Shown here in pieces: positions 16,752-24,938 of a DNA stretch of 64,000 nucleotides (positions are counted from its first letter, which is position 1; the number at the start of each line of letters is the position of its first letter). A program made the translations under genes and the position numbers. Below the pieces are notes generated by a model. The model was not told where the DNA came from. It worked only from the letters and a program-made list of their open reading frames with translations, and did no database searches. This DNA comes from CAXXHQ01 sp963665265 (GTDB taxonomy: Bacteria; Planctomycetota; Planctomycetia; Pirellulales; Thermoguttaceae): the NCBI GenBank assembly GCA_963665265.2, contig OY762224.2:124001-188000 (forward strand), in the 5' to 3' direction.

Positions 16752-16826
16752 TACCCCGAGGAGAAAGTTGGACCTTCGTCAGGATATCTGAGCCGCGAGC
16801 GACGGGCAAGCTTCGCTTGCGGGAAT

Positions 16827-16855
16827 TTGCTATCCCGCCCGATTTTTGGTATGCT
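16827..16855 (+). promoter_or_regulatory. Sigma-70-type promoter of the first PH-like operon
   Basis: TTGCTA (-35) and TATGCT (-10) are separated by exactly 17 bases, about 60 bases before the ATG at 16915. The 45 bases 16832-16876, covering spacer, -10 and start region, recur without change at 19250-19294. A GCTAGC palindrome lies just after the -10. Confidence 0.72.
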
Positions 16856-16914
16856 AACGGCTAGCAGGGAATTCGATACCAGGGCCGTTCAACCTAATTT
16901 TTCGGGAGCAGATT

Positions 16915-17463
16915 ATGAATATACTGAACGATCTGCCGCAGAAACTAACGGCCGCAATACTTAAAGAGTTGGAACCGGGAGAATCCGTCCGTTGGTGCGA
17001 GCAGCCCGTCAAAGAACCGTTCTCATGCGGAACGATCTTCGCGTGTTTCGCCGGCTGCTTGATCATTTTCTGCTCCGTCTTGGTTTGCATTTTTTCTTTG
17101 CCCTTAGCCTTGGCCATCTTTTGGGAAATACCCCTTATCGGCATCGGCTTGGTTCTTTATCCTTATTGGAGCTATTTAAAGGCGTCGCACACGGCATATT
17201 TCATAACGGATCGACGAGCTATCGTAATTAGCGGCGTTCTGAGCGTAACGATTCAGACATATTCGCTCGCCGAACTTTCGCAGACGGTGCGCCGTGAACG
17301 GCCGAACGGAACCGGCGATCTAATCTTCGCGCAACGCGTCGGACATACTGCCGCCGGAAGCGAGTTGTCTTTTCGGCAAGGTTTTTTTAACATTCGTTCG
17401 TTCAAGGATGCGGAAAACCGAATTCGCGAGTTGGACGCCTCGCAGGAGACGCATTTCGAATGA
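16915..17463 (+). CDS. PH-like small membrane protein, array member A
   Basis: A 182-residue member of the tandem family. Layout: a 17-residue N-terminal lead, ELEPGESVRWCEQP at 18-31, two membrane spans at about 39-60 and 62-83, then YFITDRRAIVIS at 95-106, RRERPNGTGDLIF at 126-138 and GFFNIRSFKDAE at 156-167. The TDRRA strand after a membrane hairpin matches the bacterial PH-like (bPH2/DUF304) pattern, so I infer that fold. The function is unknown. It is the first gene of a three-gene operon and overlaps the next gene by an ATGA. A promoter identical over 45 bases to that of member D lies upstream. Confidence 0.85.
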   Translation: MNILNDLPQKLTAAILKELEPGESVRWCEQPVKEPFSCGTIFACFAGCLIIFCSVLVCIFSLPLALAIFWEIPLIGIGLVLYPYWSYLKASHTAYFITDRRAIVISGVLSVTIQTYSLAELSQTVRRERPNGTGDLIFAQRVGHTAAGSELSFRQGFFNIRSFKDAENRIRELDASQETHFE

Positions 17464-17993
17464 ACGCCCTTTTGGACTTGTCGGAGAGTTCGGTCGCATT
17501 AATTCGCGAGGAGCTAATGGCCGATGAAGTCGTGCGCTGGGCCTATGAGGCGCCGCTTCGGCAAGGCTGTCAGAGAGCGATAATTTTCTGCCTCTTTGTT
17601 CCGCTTTTGAGCGTATATCTGGCGGTTCTAGCAATGGCGAATTTTCTCGTATTTCTTGTTTTATGCTTCGTTCTTTTGACGACCGCCCTGATTCTCTCGC
17701 GTATTTCTCCGCCTCCAAAAAACATTTACGTCATAACCGATCGGAGAGCGATCATTCTTAAAGCCTCATACGACACGACCGTTCACAGTTTTTTTCCTCG
17801 ACATTTAAGTAATCTCGTTTGCCTGCGTGAGCGCTACGGCTTCGGCGACTTCATATTTCTAACAAGACGGACTAGCGCCGAGTTTAGAGAGGAGGCGTGC
17901 GAGCTCGGATTTCTTGACGTCCCCGATCCGGCCGAGGCGGAAAAACTTCTAGCGGAATTGAAGAAGTCGGCGAACGGCGACAAAACGCGATGA
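17460..17993 (+). CDS. PH-like small membrane protein, array member B
   Basis: A 177-residue paralog and the most diverged of the first operon. It keeps the 17-residue lead, then ELMADEVVRW, a long double membrane hairpin at about 38-80, VITDRRAII at 91-99, LRERYGFGDFIF at 122-133 and ELGFLDVPDPAEAEKL near the end. The WCEQP segment of the other members is replaced by WAYEAP. Its ATG overlaps the stop of member A and its stop overlaps the start of member C (ATGA both times), so translation is probably coupled through all three genes. Confidence 0.83.
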   Translation: MNALLDLSESSVALIREELMADEVVRWAYEAPLRQGCQRAIIFCLFVPLLSVYLAVLAMANFLVFLVLCFVLLTTALILSRISPPPKNIYVITDRRAIILKASYDTTVHSFFPRHLSNLVCLRERYGFGDFIFLTRRTSAEFREEACELGFLDVPDPAEAEKLLAELKKSANGDKTR

Positions 17994-19141
17994 AAGATCA
18001 GGAAAAACTACCGCCGAAGCTAGAACGACTCATTCATGATGAATTGCGGCCGGGAGAGATCTTGCGCTGGCAAGGCCGCTCGGCTCCGCGATTTATCAAT
18101 CGCTGGACGTTTTACCCGTTCGTCCTCGGAACGGGTCTTCTGACCTTCGCCGTGTGCTCGCCTCACCCGGTCTTTTTCGTGATCGGCTTATTTCTCGCTT
18201 CGGTGCCGATTCGCGCCTATTTCGCCGATTTAAGAACGATTTACTTCGTCACCGACCGCAGGGCCGTGTCGATCAAATGTTCGCGCACGTTGGAAATATA
18301 CTCCTATTCGCCGGAACAGCTAACGCAGATCATGTTTTATCAGCGGCGGGGAGGACGCGGAGATATCATCTTCGGCCGCCTCTCCCGCAATGATCGCGAA
18401 GGCGGCGACCTCGCTACGAACCAAGAAATCGGTTTTTTCAACGTACGGAATCCGTTACTAGTCAAACGACTCCTTGATGAGTTGGGCGCCGTCGCTAATT
18501 CAATCGAATCCGCAAATCCGCCGGAAATTCAATACTCGTCCCGGCAATTGCTATCGTTACCCGATCCGATTGCCGCAAAAGTTCGTGAACAATTGGAGTC
18601 CGACGAAATCATCCGATGGATCGATCGCCCCACTCCGAAGTTTTTTCTGCCGACTGAATCGCGATTGGCGATGGGGGGAATCGTTTCCTCCGTCACGATT
18701 CTCGTCGCCTCGCTCTTTCTCGTCGATTCCGATCAGCTCAACGGCTTATACTTATTATTCTTATTATTCTTTTCCGTTTCGGTTCCGATTGTTGGAGTAT
18801 ATCTATTGCTTGACCTCTATGCCTGGTTCCAAGAGCGACGGTTTCTAAAAACTGTATATTTGATTACGAATCATCGCGCTCTCACGCTTGTGGTTGGGCG
18901 CAATACGACTGCATATAGCTTTCCTCCGGACGCCTTACAATATACGACTCGATCAACACGAGCTCCCGGTTTTGAAGACGTTTTCTTCTCGGCTTGGGGA
19001 TGGCGCCGACCAGCCGTTGCGGCCGCAGAACAAGTCGGCAGCTTTATAAATCTCCGTGACGCCAAGAAAGCGGAACGACTCATTTGGGAATTGGTCGAAA
19101 CCGCCGCACTCAACAAGCGCCAGAAATCAGACGCCGATTGA
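17990..19141 (+). CDS. Two-module PH-like membrane protein, array member C
   Basis: A 383-residue protein that holds two complete modules in one chain. Module 1 (about 1-175) has DELRPGEILRW, two spans, YFVTDRRAVSIK at 85-96, GGRGDIIFGR and IGFFNVRNP. Module 2 (about 188-383) has EQLESDEIIRW, two spans, YLITNHRALTLV at 290-301, where the invariant TDRR has become TNHR, then GFEDVFF and SFINLRDAKKAERL. It looks like a fusion of two array genes. A 177-base piece of module 1 is duplicated downstream of the array as a pseudogene. Confidence 0.84.
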   Translation: MKDQEKLPPKLERLIHDELRPGEILRWQGRSAPRFINRWTFYPFVLGTGLLTFAVCSPHPVFFVIGLFLASVPIRAYFADLRTIYFVTDRRAVSIKCSRTLEIYSYSPEQLTQIMFYQRRGGRGDIIFGRLSRNDREGGDLATNQEIGFFNVRNPLLVKRLLDELGAVANSIESANPPEIQYSSRQLLSLPDPIAAKVREQLESDEIIRWIDRPTPKFFLPTESRLAMGGIVSSVTILVASLFLVDSDQLNGLYLLFLLFFSVSVPIVGVYLLLDLYAWFQERRFLKTVYLITNHRALTLVVGRNTTAYSFPPDALQYTTRSTRAPGFEDVFFSAWGWRRPAVAAAEQVGSFINLRDAKKAERLIWELVETAALNKRQKSDAD

Positions 19142-19244
19142 CGCTGACGTTGTCGCTCTCGCTAAAGTTTCGAACTCGGAGAAGAAAGCCCAGCCAGGCA
19201 TAGAAATGTCTGAAATACGTGGGGGCGAATAGACTCCGCATTAA

Positions 19245-19273
19245 TTGCGATCCCGCCCGATTTTTGGTATGCT
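19245..19273 (+). promoter_or_regulatory. Sigma-70-type promoter of the second PH-like operon
   Basis: TTGCGA and TATGCT with a 17-base spacer, inside a 45-base stretch (19250-19294) identical to 16832-16876. The ATG of member D follows 58 bases after the -10. The 100 bases before it carry no other recognised element. Confidence 0.72.
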
Positions 19274-19330
19274 AACGGCTAGCAGGGAATTCGACGTTGA
19301 CGATCGTCATTTTTTCTTACCGGAGCAGCG

Positions 19331-19876
19331 ATGAACATACCGTATGATTTGCCGCCGGAACTGTCGGCCGCCGTACAAGGCGAGTTGGAACAAGGCGAAA
19401 CCGTTCGCTGGTGCGAGCAGCCCGTGGCGAGATATTTCACTTCCGTCTCGACGGCTAGGTTTCTCTTCGCCATCCCCGGCACGATCTTTTTAACTTTTGG
19501 CGTATATATCGCTTGCAATAGCTCGATAGTGTTTACCCTTTTCATCGTGCCATTTCTTATCGTCGAATTGGGCTTGTTGACGACGCCGATTTGGACACAT
19601 CGTAAACTTAAAAACACGGTCTATTTAATCACGGATCGACGAGCGGTCATCGTCGAAAAAGGGCGAAACATAGTCGTGGGAAGTTATCCTGCGGACCGAC
19701 TTATCGAGACGACTCGCCGCGAACGACGTAACGGGTTGGGCGACGTGGTTTTCGATCCTCAAAAAGAAAACGACGCGAATAACTGCGACCGCACGCAAAC
19801 GCCTGGATTCTTCAACGTCCGTAACCCGAAAGCAGTCGAGCTAATGCTCAAGAGCCTATCGCGACAAGAATCTTAG
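19331..19876 (+). CDS. PH-like small membrane protein, array member D
   Basis: A 181-residue paralog that opens the second operon. It begins MNIPYDLPPELSAAVQ, the same as member E. The conserved landmarks are ELEQGETVRWCEQPV, two spans at about 41-85, NTVYLITDRRAVIVE, TTRRERRNGLGDVVF and PGFFNVRNPKAVEL. GGAG lies ten bases before the ATG. D, E and F are much closer to each other than to A-C, so they arose by later duplication. Like its relatives it has no signal peptide, and the PH-like part would face the cytoplasm if the hairpin enters and leaves on the same side. Confidence 0.85.
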   Translation: MNIPYDLPPELSAAVQGELEQGETVRWCEQPVARYFTSVSTARFLFAIPGTIFLTFGVYIACNSSIVFTLFIVPFLIVELGLLTTPIWTHRKLKNTVYLITDRRAVIVEKGRNIVVGSYPADRLIETTRRERRNGLGDVVFDPQKENDANNCDRTQTPGFFNVRNPKAVELMLKSLSRQES

Positions 19877-19901
19877 TCACTACCCCCTACAGAACGCATC
19901 G

Positions 19902-20444
19902 ATGAACATACCGTACGATTTACCGCCGGAATTGTCGGCCGCCGTACAGAGCGAATTGGAACGAGACGAAACCATCCGCTGGTGCGAGCAGCCCGTGCCA
20001 GAGTTTTTTTCCGGAGCCGCTATAGGCACGTTTCTATTTGCGATTCCTTTGATCGCCTTCATGATCTTTTGGATGGTGATGGCGTCCGGCGGCGGAATTG
20101 CATTCAGCTCGTTCGGCATTCCGTTCGTACTCATCGGTTTCGCAATGCTTTCTTCGCCGATTTGGATGCGACGCAAGATGAAAAACACGGTCTATATGGT
20201 TACGGATCGCCGGGCGGTCGTCTTTGAAAAGGGGTGGAATCTGAAGGTCACCACTTATTTGCCCGACCAAATTCAGCAAATGACTCGCCGCGAGCGGAGC
20301 AACGGACTGGGCGACGTCATCTTCGCTTCCAAAGCGTGGCGTGATTCGGACGGCGACCGCCGAACGCAAGAGCTTGGCTTTTTCAACATCTGCAACCCTA
20401 AAGCGGTTGAGCAATTGATAAAGCGCCTATCGCAAGAATCCTAA
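19902..20444 (+). CDS. PH-like small membrane protein, array member E
   Basis: A 180-residue paralog, nearly identical to D at the N-terminus and to F in the middle (SSPIWMRRKMKNTVY, then VTDRRAVVFE). The spans cover about 40-85 and are rich in Gly and Ala. The C-terminal block reads LGFFNICNPKAVEQLIK. It starts 25 bases after member D with a poor ribosome-binding site, so its expression probably depends on read-through from D. No defect is seen in the frame. Confidence 0.84.
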   Translation: MNIPYDLPPELSAAVQSELERDETIRWCEQPVPEFFSGAAIGTFLFAIPLIAFMIFWMVMASGGGIAFSSFGIPFVLIGFAMLSSPIWMRRKMKNTVYMVTDRRAVVFEKGWNLKVTTYLPDQIQQMTRRERSNGLGDVIFASKAWRDSDGDRRTQELGFFNICNPKAVEQLIKRLSQES

Positions 20445-20469
20445 CCCCTAAGCCTCTATGGAGGGAAAC

Positions 20470-21036
20470 GTGAATATACCGTACGATTTATCGCCGGAGT
20501 TATCAGCCGCCGTCCAAAACGAGCTGGAACGCGGCGAGGTCATTCGCTGGTGCGATCGGCCCGTGCCGAAATTTTTTACATCGACATCGACGATCGCTTT
20601 TATATTCGGCATCCCATGGTCGGCGCTTACATTCCCAACGATGGGAGCCATGATCTTCTCCGGGCAAATAATCGGCATTATTTTTTTAATCCCGTTCGTT
20701 CTCATCGGTTTCGGAATGCTCTCTTCGCCGATTTGGATGCGCCGCAAAATGAAAAATACCGTTTATTTGGTTACAGACCGTCGCGCCGTCGTCTTCGAAA
20801 TGGGCGGGGGTCTGACGATCACCACTTATTTGCCCGATCAAATTCGGGAAATGACTCGCCGCGAACGACGTAACGGGTTGGGCGACGTGATGTTCGCCTC
20901 GAAATCGTGGCGCGACTCCGACAGAAATAGCCAAACGCAAGAGCTTGGTTTCTTCAACATCCAAAATCCAAGAGGGGTCGAACATTTAATAGAAGAGTTG
21001 CGTAACAGACAGCCGACGCCTCCTCGCAACTCCTAG
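20470..21036 (+). CDS. PH-like small membrane protein, array member F (GTG start)
   Basis: A 188-residue paralog. The open frame has an ATG at 20458, but the alignment with D and E (xNIPYDLxPELSAAVQ) places the start at the GTG at 20470, which has GGAGGG four bases upstream. In effect the upstream ATG overlaps the ribosome-binding site. The landmarks are ELERGEVIRWCDRPVP, two spans, NTVYLVTDRRAVVFE, MTRRERRNGLGDVMF and LGFFNIQNPRGVEHLI. A short Pro/Arg tail follows that the others lack. Confidence 0.82.
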   Translation: MNIPYDLSPELSAAVQNELERGEVIRWCDRPVPKFFTSTSTIAFIFGIPWSALTFPTMGAMIFSGQIIGIIFLIPFVLIGFGMLSSPIWMRRKMKNTVYLVTDRRAVVFEMGGGLTITTYLPDQIREMTRRERRNGLGDVMFASKSWRDSDRNSQTQELGFFNIQNPRGVEHLIEELRNRQPTPPRNS

Positions 21037-21087
21037 CGCATGTTCATTACCGAGCGTTTAACAAGTTACTCAAGCAAGCCAATTTTC

Positions 21088-21639
21088 ATGACCGCCGACG
21101 CTTTTATCAGTCCCAATATCGTCTCCAAAGTGAAATATGAACTGGAGCCCGGCGAAAAAATCGTTTGGGGAGCTTCTCCCGACTCCGTCCGCCTGCCTCT
21201 TCTAGCATGGATCGTATTTCTCTTATCATTTCCGCTGTTCCTTTTCAGCTTTCCGGCCGTACTCGTCGGTTTTTTCAGGCTAGACCCGGTCATGTTGTTT
21301 ATCGGGATTATGCTGAGCGGCGTATCCGCGCTGATGTTTTCGGCCCCGAGAAACGAACGCCGTTGGCGAAGAAACACAGGCTATTTCATCACCGACCGCA
21401 AAGCGCTCGTGATTAAAATCGGCAGGACGACTCAAGTGAGCAAGTATTATCCGGCGCAATTCGGCGAAATTCAATGCGTCATCCATAACAACGGCCTTGG
21501 CGACATCGATTTCCTTCGAACGACCCAACCAAATCAGGCCTTCAACTTCACTTTCTCCGACATTCGGAATCCACGAGAAGCGGAACGGTTTCTTCGCCGT
21601 TTGGCGGTCCAGAGGGAGGCGTCATCTCGGCCGACCTAA
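21088..21639 (+). CDS. PH-like small membrane protein, array member G
   Basis: A 183-residue, more distant paralog and the last intact one. I start it at the ATG at 21088 because that leaves exactly 17 residues before YELEPGEKIVWG, as in A, B, C and D. The open frame also reaches an ATG at 21040. WCEQP is replaced by WGASPD. Two strongly hydrophobic spans (about 35-80) precede GYFITDRKALVIK, where TDRR has become TDRK, then NNGLGDIDF and FSDIRNPREAERFL. It has no obvious own promoter and probably ends the D-G operon. Confidence 0.8.
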   Translation: MTADAFISPNIVSKVKYELEPGEKIVWGASPDSVRLPLLAWIVFLLSFPLFLFSFPAVLVGFFRLDPVMLFIGIMLSGVSALMFSAPRNERRWRRNTGYFITDRKALVIKIGRTTQVSKYYPAQFGEIQCVIHNNGLGDIDFLRTTQPNQAFNFTFSDIRNPREAERFLRRLAVQREASSRPT

Positions 21640-21825
21640 AATTCCCCCCTGCGACGCAAGCCGCCTCTTCTTGGCGATCGATATTTGGTAGATTTCCGTT
21701 TTTAACCTACTAAATCGTATCCCACCGCTCCGACTTACTCGCCGGAAGCGATTTTTTTCGTCCAGCGTCATTATCGGATTGAGAACGAATGATAAGGCCC
21801 CTTCTCTGGTCGCCCCAGAAGCTCG

Positions 21826-22005
21826 TTCGCCGATTCAAGAACGATTGACTTCATAACTGACCGTAGGGCCGTGTCGATCAAATGTTCGCGCACGTTGGAA
21901 ATATACTCCTATTCGCCGGAACAGCTAATGCAAATCATGTTTTATCAGCGACGGGAAGGACGCGGGGATATCATCTTCGGCCGCCTCTCCCGCAATGATC
22001 GCTGA
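21826..22005 (+). pseudogene. Fragment of a PH-like array gene
   Basis: Bases 21826-22002 match 18221-18397 in module 1 of member C with 11 substitutions and no gaps, about 94% identity. The frame reads TIDFITDRRAVSIKC and on to FGRLSRNDR, then hits a TGA at 22003-22005 exactly where similarity ends. The membrane spans and the ends are missing. It is a recent partial copy, not a gene. The rest of 21640-21825 holds nothing recognised. Confidence 0.88.
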
Positions 22006-22086
22006 GAGCGCAGAAAAAACAAAACAGAAAACGTCAGTCTCTGCCGTCTCGGCGCCCTCAGCGACTCTGCGCGAGAATTGCGGTAT
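22006..22086. repeat. Imperfect hairpin repeat of the GCAGAG/CGCTGAG type
   Basis: AGCGCAGA at one end pairs with TCTGCGCG at the other, and GCC/GGC-rich units lie between. It starts immediately after the truncated array fragment, so the two may have arrived or broken together. The sequence class resembles the CCGCAAAGGCGC hairpin at 54843-54913. Confidence 0.4.
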
Positions 22087-22263
22087 GCGGAGGATTGTCG
22101 CTATAGATTCAAAGTAGCGACGGCCAATCGCCCCCCCTTCCGACAAAATCCGGAATGACTTTTCTATTTTGGGGAACTCTTTGCGGCTTTTCGGCGTCCA
22201 AATCGCGGCGTCGGAATTCAACCGACGAAAAAACCACGTTAACGGTACGCGAGGAGCGACAAA

Positions 22264-23022
22264 ATGAACAAGTTCATCCCTTCGGTTTATTGGGCGGTTT
22301 TGACTTTCGCATTCTTTTCGACCGCCGCTTTCGGCGACGGCACGATTGCCGTTTCCGGCGAGGCGGCCGTGTATGTGAAGCCCGACAAAATCGTCATCCG
22401 TCTGGGCATTGAAACGAACGACATGGACATCATCGTTTCAAAGACAAAAAACACCGAGATTACGCGCAAGGTCATTGCGGCGGTCAAAGAGTGCGGGGTC
22501 GCCGAGAAAGACATGCAGACCGACAATCTTTCGATCGAACCGCGTTGGCGAGACTCCTACCAGCACGACAATTTCCTTGGCTACTGGTCGAGAAATTCCC
22601 TTGCCGTCACGACGACAGACGCCAACAAGGTGGAAGAGATACTCACTAAAAGCTTGCAGGCGGGAGCAACCTATATTCATGGCGTCGATTTCCAAACGAC
22701 GGAGTTGAGAAAGTATCGAGACAAGGCAAGGCTAATGGCCGTGAAAGCGGCCAAGGAAAAGGCGGAAGACATGGCCGGGGCGCTGGATCAAGCAATCGGT
22801 TCGCCGACCAGCATTAATGAACAGCAAGAATATTCGTATTACTGGGGCGGCTGGTCGGGATGGGGCTGGAGCGGCGGCCGGGGGCAGCAAGGTATGTCGC
22901 AAAATGCGTCGTATGACGTTCCCGGCTCCAACGGAAATGAGCCGGCGGACACCGTCGTCATGGGCAAAATAGCCGTTCGCGCAAGGGTAAACGTCAGCTT
23001 TCAACTCAAAGAGAAAAAATAA
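22264..23022 (+). CDS. SIMPL-domain (DUF541) exported protein
   Basis: A 252-residue SIMPL-family protein. Residues 1-24 are a signal peptide (FIPSVYWAVLTFAFFSTAAFG). The domain starts with GTIAVSGEAAVYVKPDKIVIRLGIE and continues with KEIxDMQTDNLSI-like text (AEKDMQTDNLSIEPRW) and NSLAVTTTDANKVEEIL, all standard SIMPL landmarks. E. coli YggE is a relative linked to oxidative stress, and other members assemble into large rings. The exact role is unknown. A Trp/Gly-rich insert (YYWGGWSGWGWSGGRG) around residues 197-213 is unusual. GAGGAG lies nine bases before the ATG. Confidence 0.9.
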   Translation: MNKFIPSVYWAVLTFAFFSTAAFGDGTIAVSGEAAVYVKPDKIVIRLGIETNDMDIIVSKTKNTEITRKVIAAVKECGVAEKDMQTDNLSIEPRWRDSYQHDNFLGYWSRNSLAVTTTDANKVEEILTKSLQAGATYIHGVDFQTTELRKYRDKARLMAVKAAKEKAEDMAGALDQAIGSPTSINEQQEYSYYWGGWSGWGWSGGRGQQGMSQNASYDVPGSNGNEPADTVVMGKIAVRARVNVSFQLKEKK

Positions 23023-23030
23023 AGCGCCCG

Positions 23031-24938
23031 TCACTTCTTCGCCAGGAATTTTCCTAGTTCGCGTTGGACGGGCGGCGATTGGAGGACGATGAGCGTTTCG
23101 CTCGGTTCGTCCACGGCGATCGCGGTTTGCGAATCCTTGGCCGACCAAGAGTCGGTCGCGACGTTCTTGCGGATATCATCGAGCAAAGCGTCGGCCGAGC
23201 CGGCTTTTTTCAACGCCTCGCCGACTCGATAGAATTCGACGCAGCGCGTGGCGCCGAGCGCGGCAGGGGATGAAATTTGCAGCGTGTGCGAATCGACCGC
23301 TCGATAATCGAGTTTTAAGATCGCGAGAACATCGGCGAGCGCTTGGCTCAATGGCATATCCTGCGTCGCGTAGGATACTTGCGTCTGGTCCGACATGCCG
23401 AGCGAGGCCAGCGCATGGCGATTCAACAAGATCGTCATGCCGGCGCCTCGCCCGAGCGCGCTTAAAACTCGGAGCAGTTCGGCGGGCTGCGTGTAATTGA
23501 CGCTGACTTTTTTATTCAGAGCGGCCGAGGCCGATTCGTCGCGAGTTTCGAGCGATAGCTTTTTGAATTTCTTCATGTCGGCGACCGGCAGATGGCGAGC
23601 TAGACGGAGCTTTTCGCAAAAGACGACGATCTCTTTTTTGGCGAATTTCGTATGACGGACCGAGAGTTTGTCGTCTTGCGCCGAGATTTCGGCAAAGCCC
23701 CCCTGCTCTTTCCAGGAGCCAGGCTCGATAAATTTCCGAATCAGGTCGCTCAGGTTCTTTAGCGAATCGGCGTCTTTGCAAAGGTCGGCGACCGAGAGGC
23801 TCGATTTCTGCGTTGCATCGGGGCGTTCGCCGGGAGCGGTAATTACGACTTGGTCGTCGAGGACGACCATTTCCAAACCGCGCAATGAGGCCAAGTCGGC
23901 GAAGACTTTTTCGACCGTGGCGTTTTTCACCTTGAGCGAAACGGGATCTTCCGTCGAAACGCCGTACAAGACGAAAGCGTCGGGGTCGAGCGTCAGGGAA
24001 AGACCGGAGACCGTCGCGACGGCTCCCAAGGCTTGTGCGAACGGCGCGTCTTTGAATTCAAAAGTGGGAATCACATCCTGCAGACGAGAATCGATGTTGA
24101 GTTCTTCGGGCGGCACGAGTTTAACGAGCTTGGCGGAAGGTTTCGACGGTTCGTTTTTCGGCGGCTCCGTTTTCGACGAAGACGCCGCCTCGTTGTTCGA
24201 CGAAGCGACTTTATCGGGCTGAGCCGCTTCTTCGTTTTTTTTCGGCGTCTCCGCGGTTTCCTCTTTCTTCGCTTCGTCTTCAACCTTCTCTTCCGGCTTT
24301 GCCTCGGGCAGAACCTTTTTCTCGTCGGCCGGTTTTTCGGCGGCGGCTTTCTCTTTTTCGCCCGGGACGGGCTCTTCTTTCTTCTCTTCCGGCGTCGCCG
24401 CCTTCGGTTCTTCCTTAGGCGTTTCTTTCGGCGCTTCCTTCGCTTCTTGGGTTGCGGCTGCGGGAGGCTGCGGCTGCGGCGTCGTGCGAGTCACCCACCA
24501 AACCAGGACGACGACGGTCACGGCAAGACCGACGGCCAGTCCGCCGACGAGCCAAAAGAGCGGCGCAGGCGAGGCGATTTCGTCGTTTTGTTTTTGCTCG
24601 GATTTCTTTCCGCTCGCTCGCGATTCCTCGAGCGCGACGTTCACGGCGCCGACTTTCGTCAACGGCGGCGGGGCCGGGTGTTTCTTGACGGCGTCGGGTT
24701 TGAATTCGGGCGGCGCAGGGGGAGGCGTAACTGAAGCGGCAGGGGTTTCTTGGAATGGAGGGGGCGATATCTCGGGCGCGATAGGCGTAGTCGACGGAAC
24801 CCAATCGGCCGGCGGAATGATTTGAACCATGCTTTCGCATTTCGGACAGGCGTAGATTTCGCCGACGGCCGAGGCGTCGCGAACCGCGAGCTTGGCCTTG
24901 CAGGTGGTACAGGTCACGTAGAAAAGAACTTGATCCAC
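23031..24938 (-). CDS. Zinc-ribbon, single-span protein with secretin-N-like (STN) repeats
   Basis: A 635-residue protein with an unusual order of parts. An N-terminal zinc ribbon has Cys10, Cys13, Cys31 and Cys34. A Pro-rich stretch follows, then a membrane span at about 126-150, then a long Lys/Glu/Pro/Ala-rich linker to about 275. Outside the cytoplasm lie two STN-like domains (about 290-368, TFEFKDAPFAQALGAVA; and about 476-556, VSVNYTQPAELLRVLSAL). Each is followed by a segment with DxIRKxxxxxSW and a terminal VxVxxxxxxQxExxxFL-type strand (about 397-440 and 586-632). STN domains occur in secretins and TonB receptors, but no beta-barrel follows here. It converges on the SIMPL gene with 8 bases between. 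Confidence 0.75.
   Translation of the reverse strand: MDQVLFYVTCTTCKAKLAVRDASAVGEIYACPKCESMVQIIPPADWVPSTTPIAPEISPPPFQETPAASVTPPPAPPEFKPDAVKKHPAPPPLTKVGAVNVALEESRASGKKSEQKQNDEIASPAPLFWLVGGLAVGLAVTVVVLVWWVTRTTPQPQPPAAATQEAKEAPKETPKEEPKAATPEEKKEEPVPGEKEKAAAEKPADEKKVLPEAKPEEKVEDEAKKEETAETPKKNEEAAQPDKVASSNNEAASSSKTEPPKNEPSKPSAKLVKLVPPEELNIDSRLQDVIPTFEFKDAPFAQALGAVATVSGLSLTLDPDAFVLYGVSTEDPVSLKVKNATVEKVFADLASLRGLEMVVLDDQVVITAPGERPDATQKSSLSVADLCKDADSLKNLSDLIRKFIEPGSWKEQGGFAEISAQDDKLSVRHTKFAKKEIVVFCEKLRLARHLPVADMKKFKKLSLETRDESASAALNKKVSVNYTQPAELLRVLSALGRGAGMTILLNRHALASLGMSDQTQVSYATQDMPLSQALADVLAILKLDYRAVDSHTLQISSPAALGATRCVEFYRVGEALKKAGSADALLDDIRKNVATDSWSAKDSQTAIAVDEPSETLIVLQSPPVQRELGKFLAKK

Noticed and set aside
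16752..22263. CRISPR array or defence island
   Set aside because: The repeats in this region are diverged gene copies and a promoter duplicate. There are no short regular repeats with spacers and no known defence gene.
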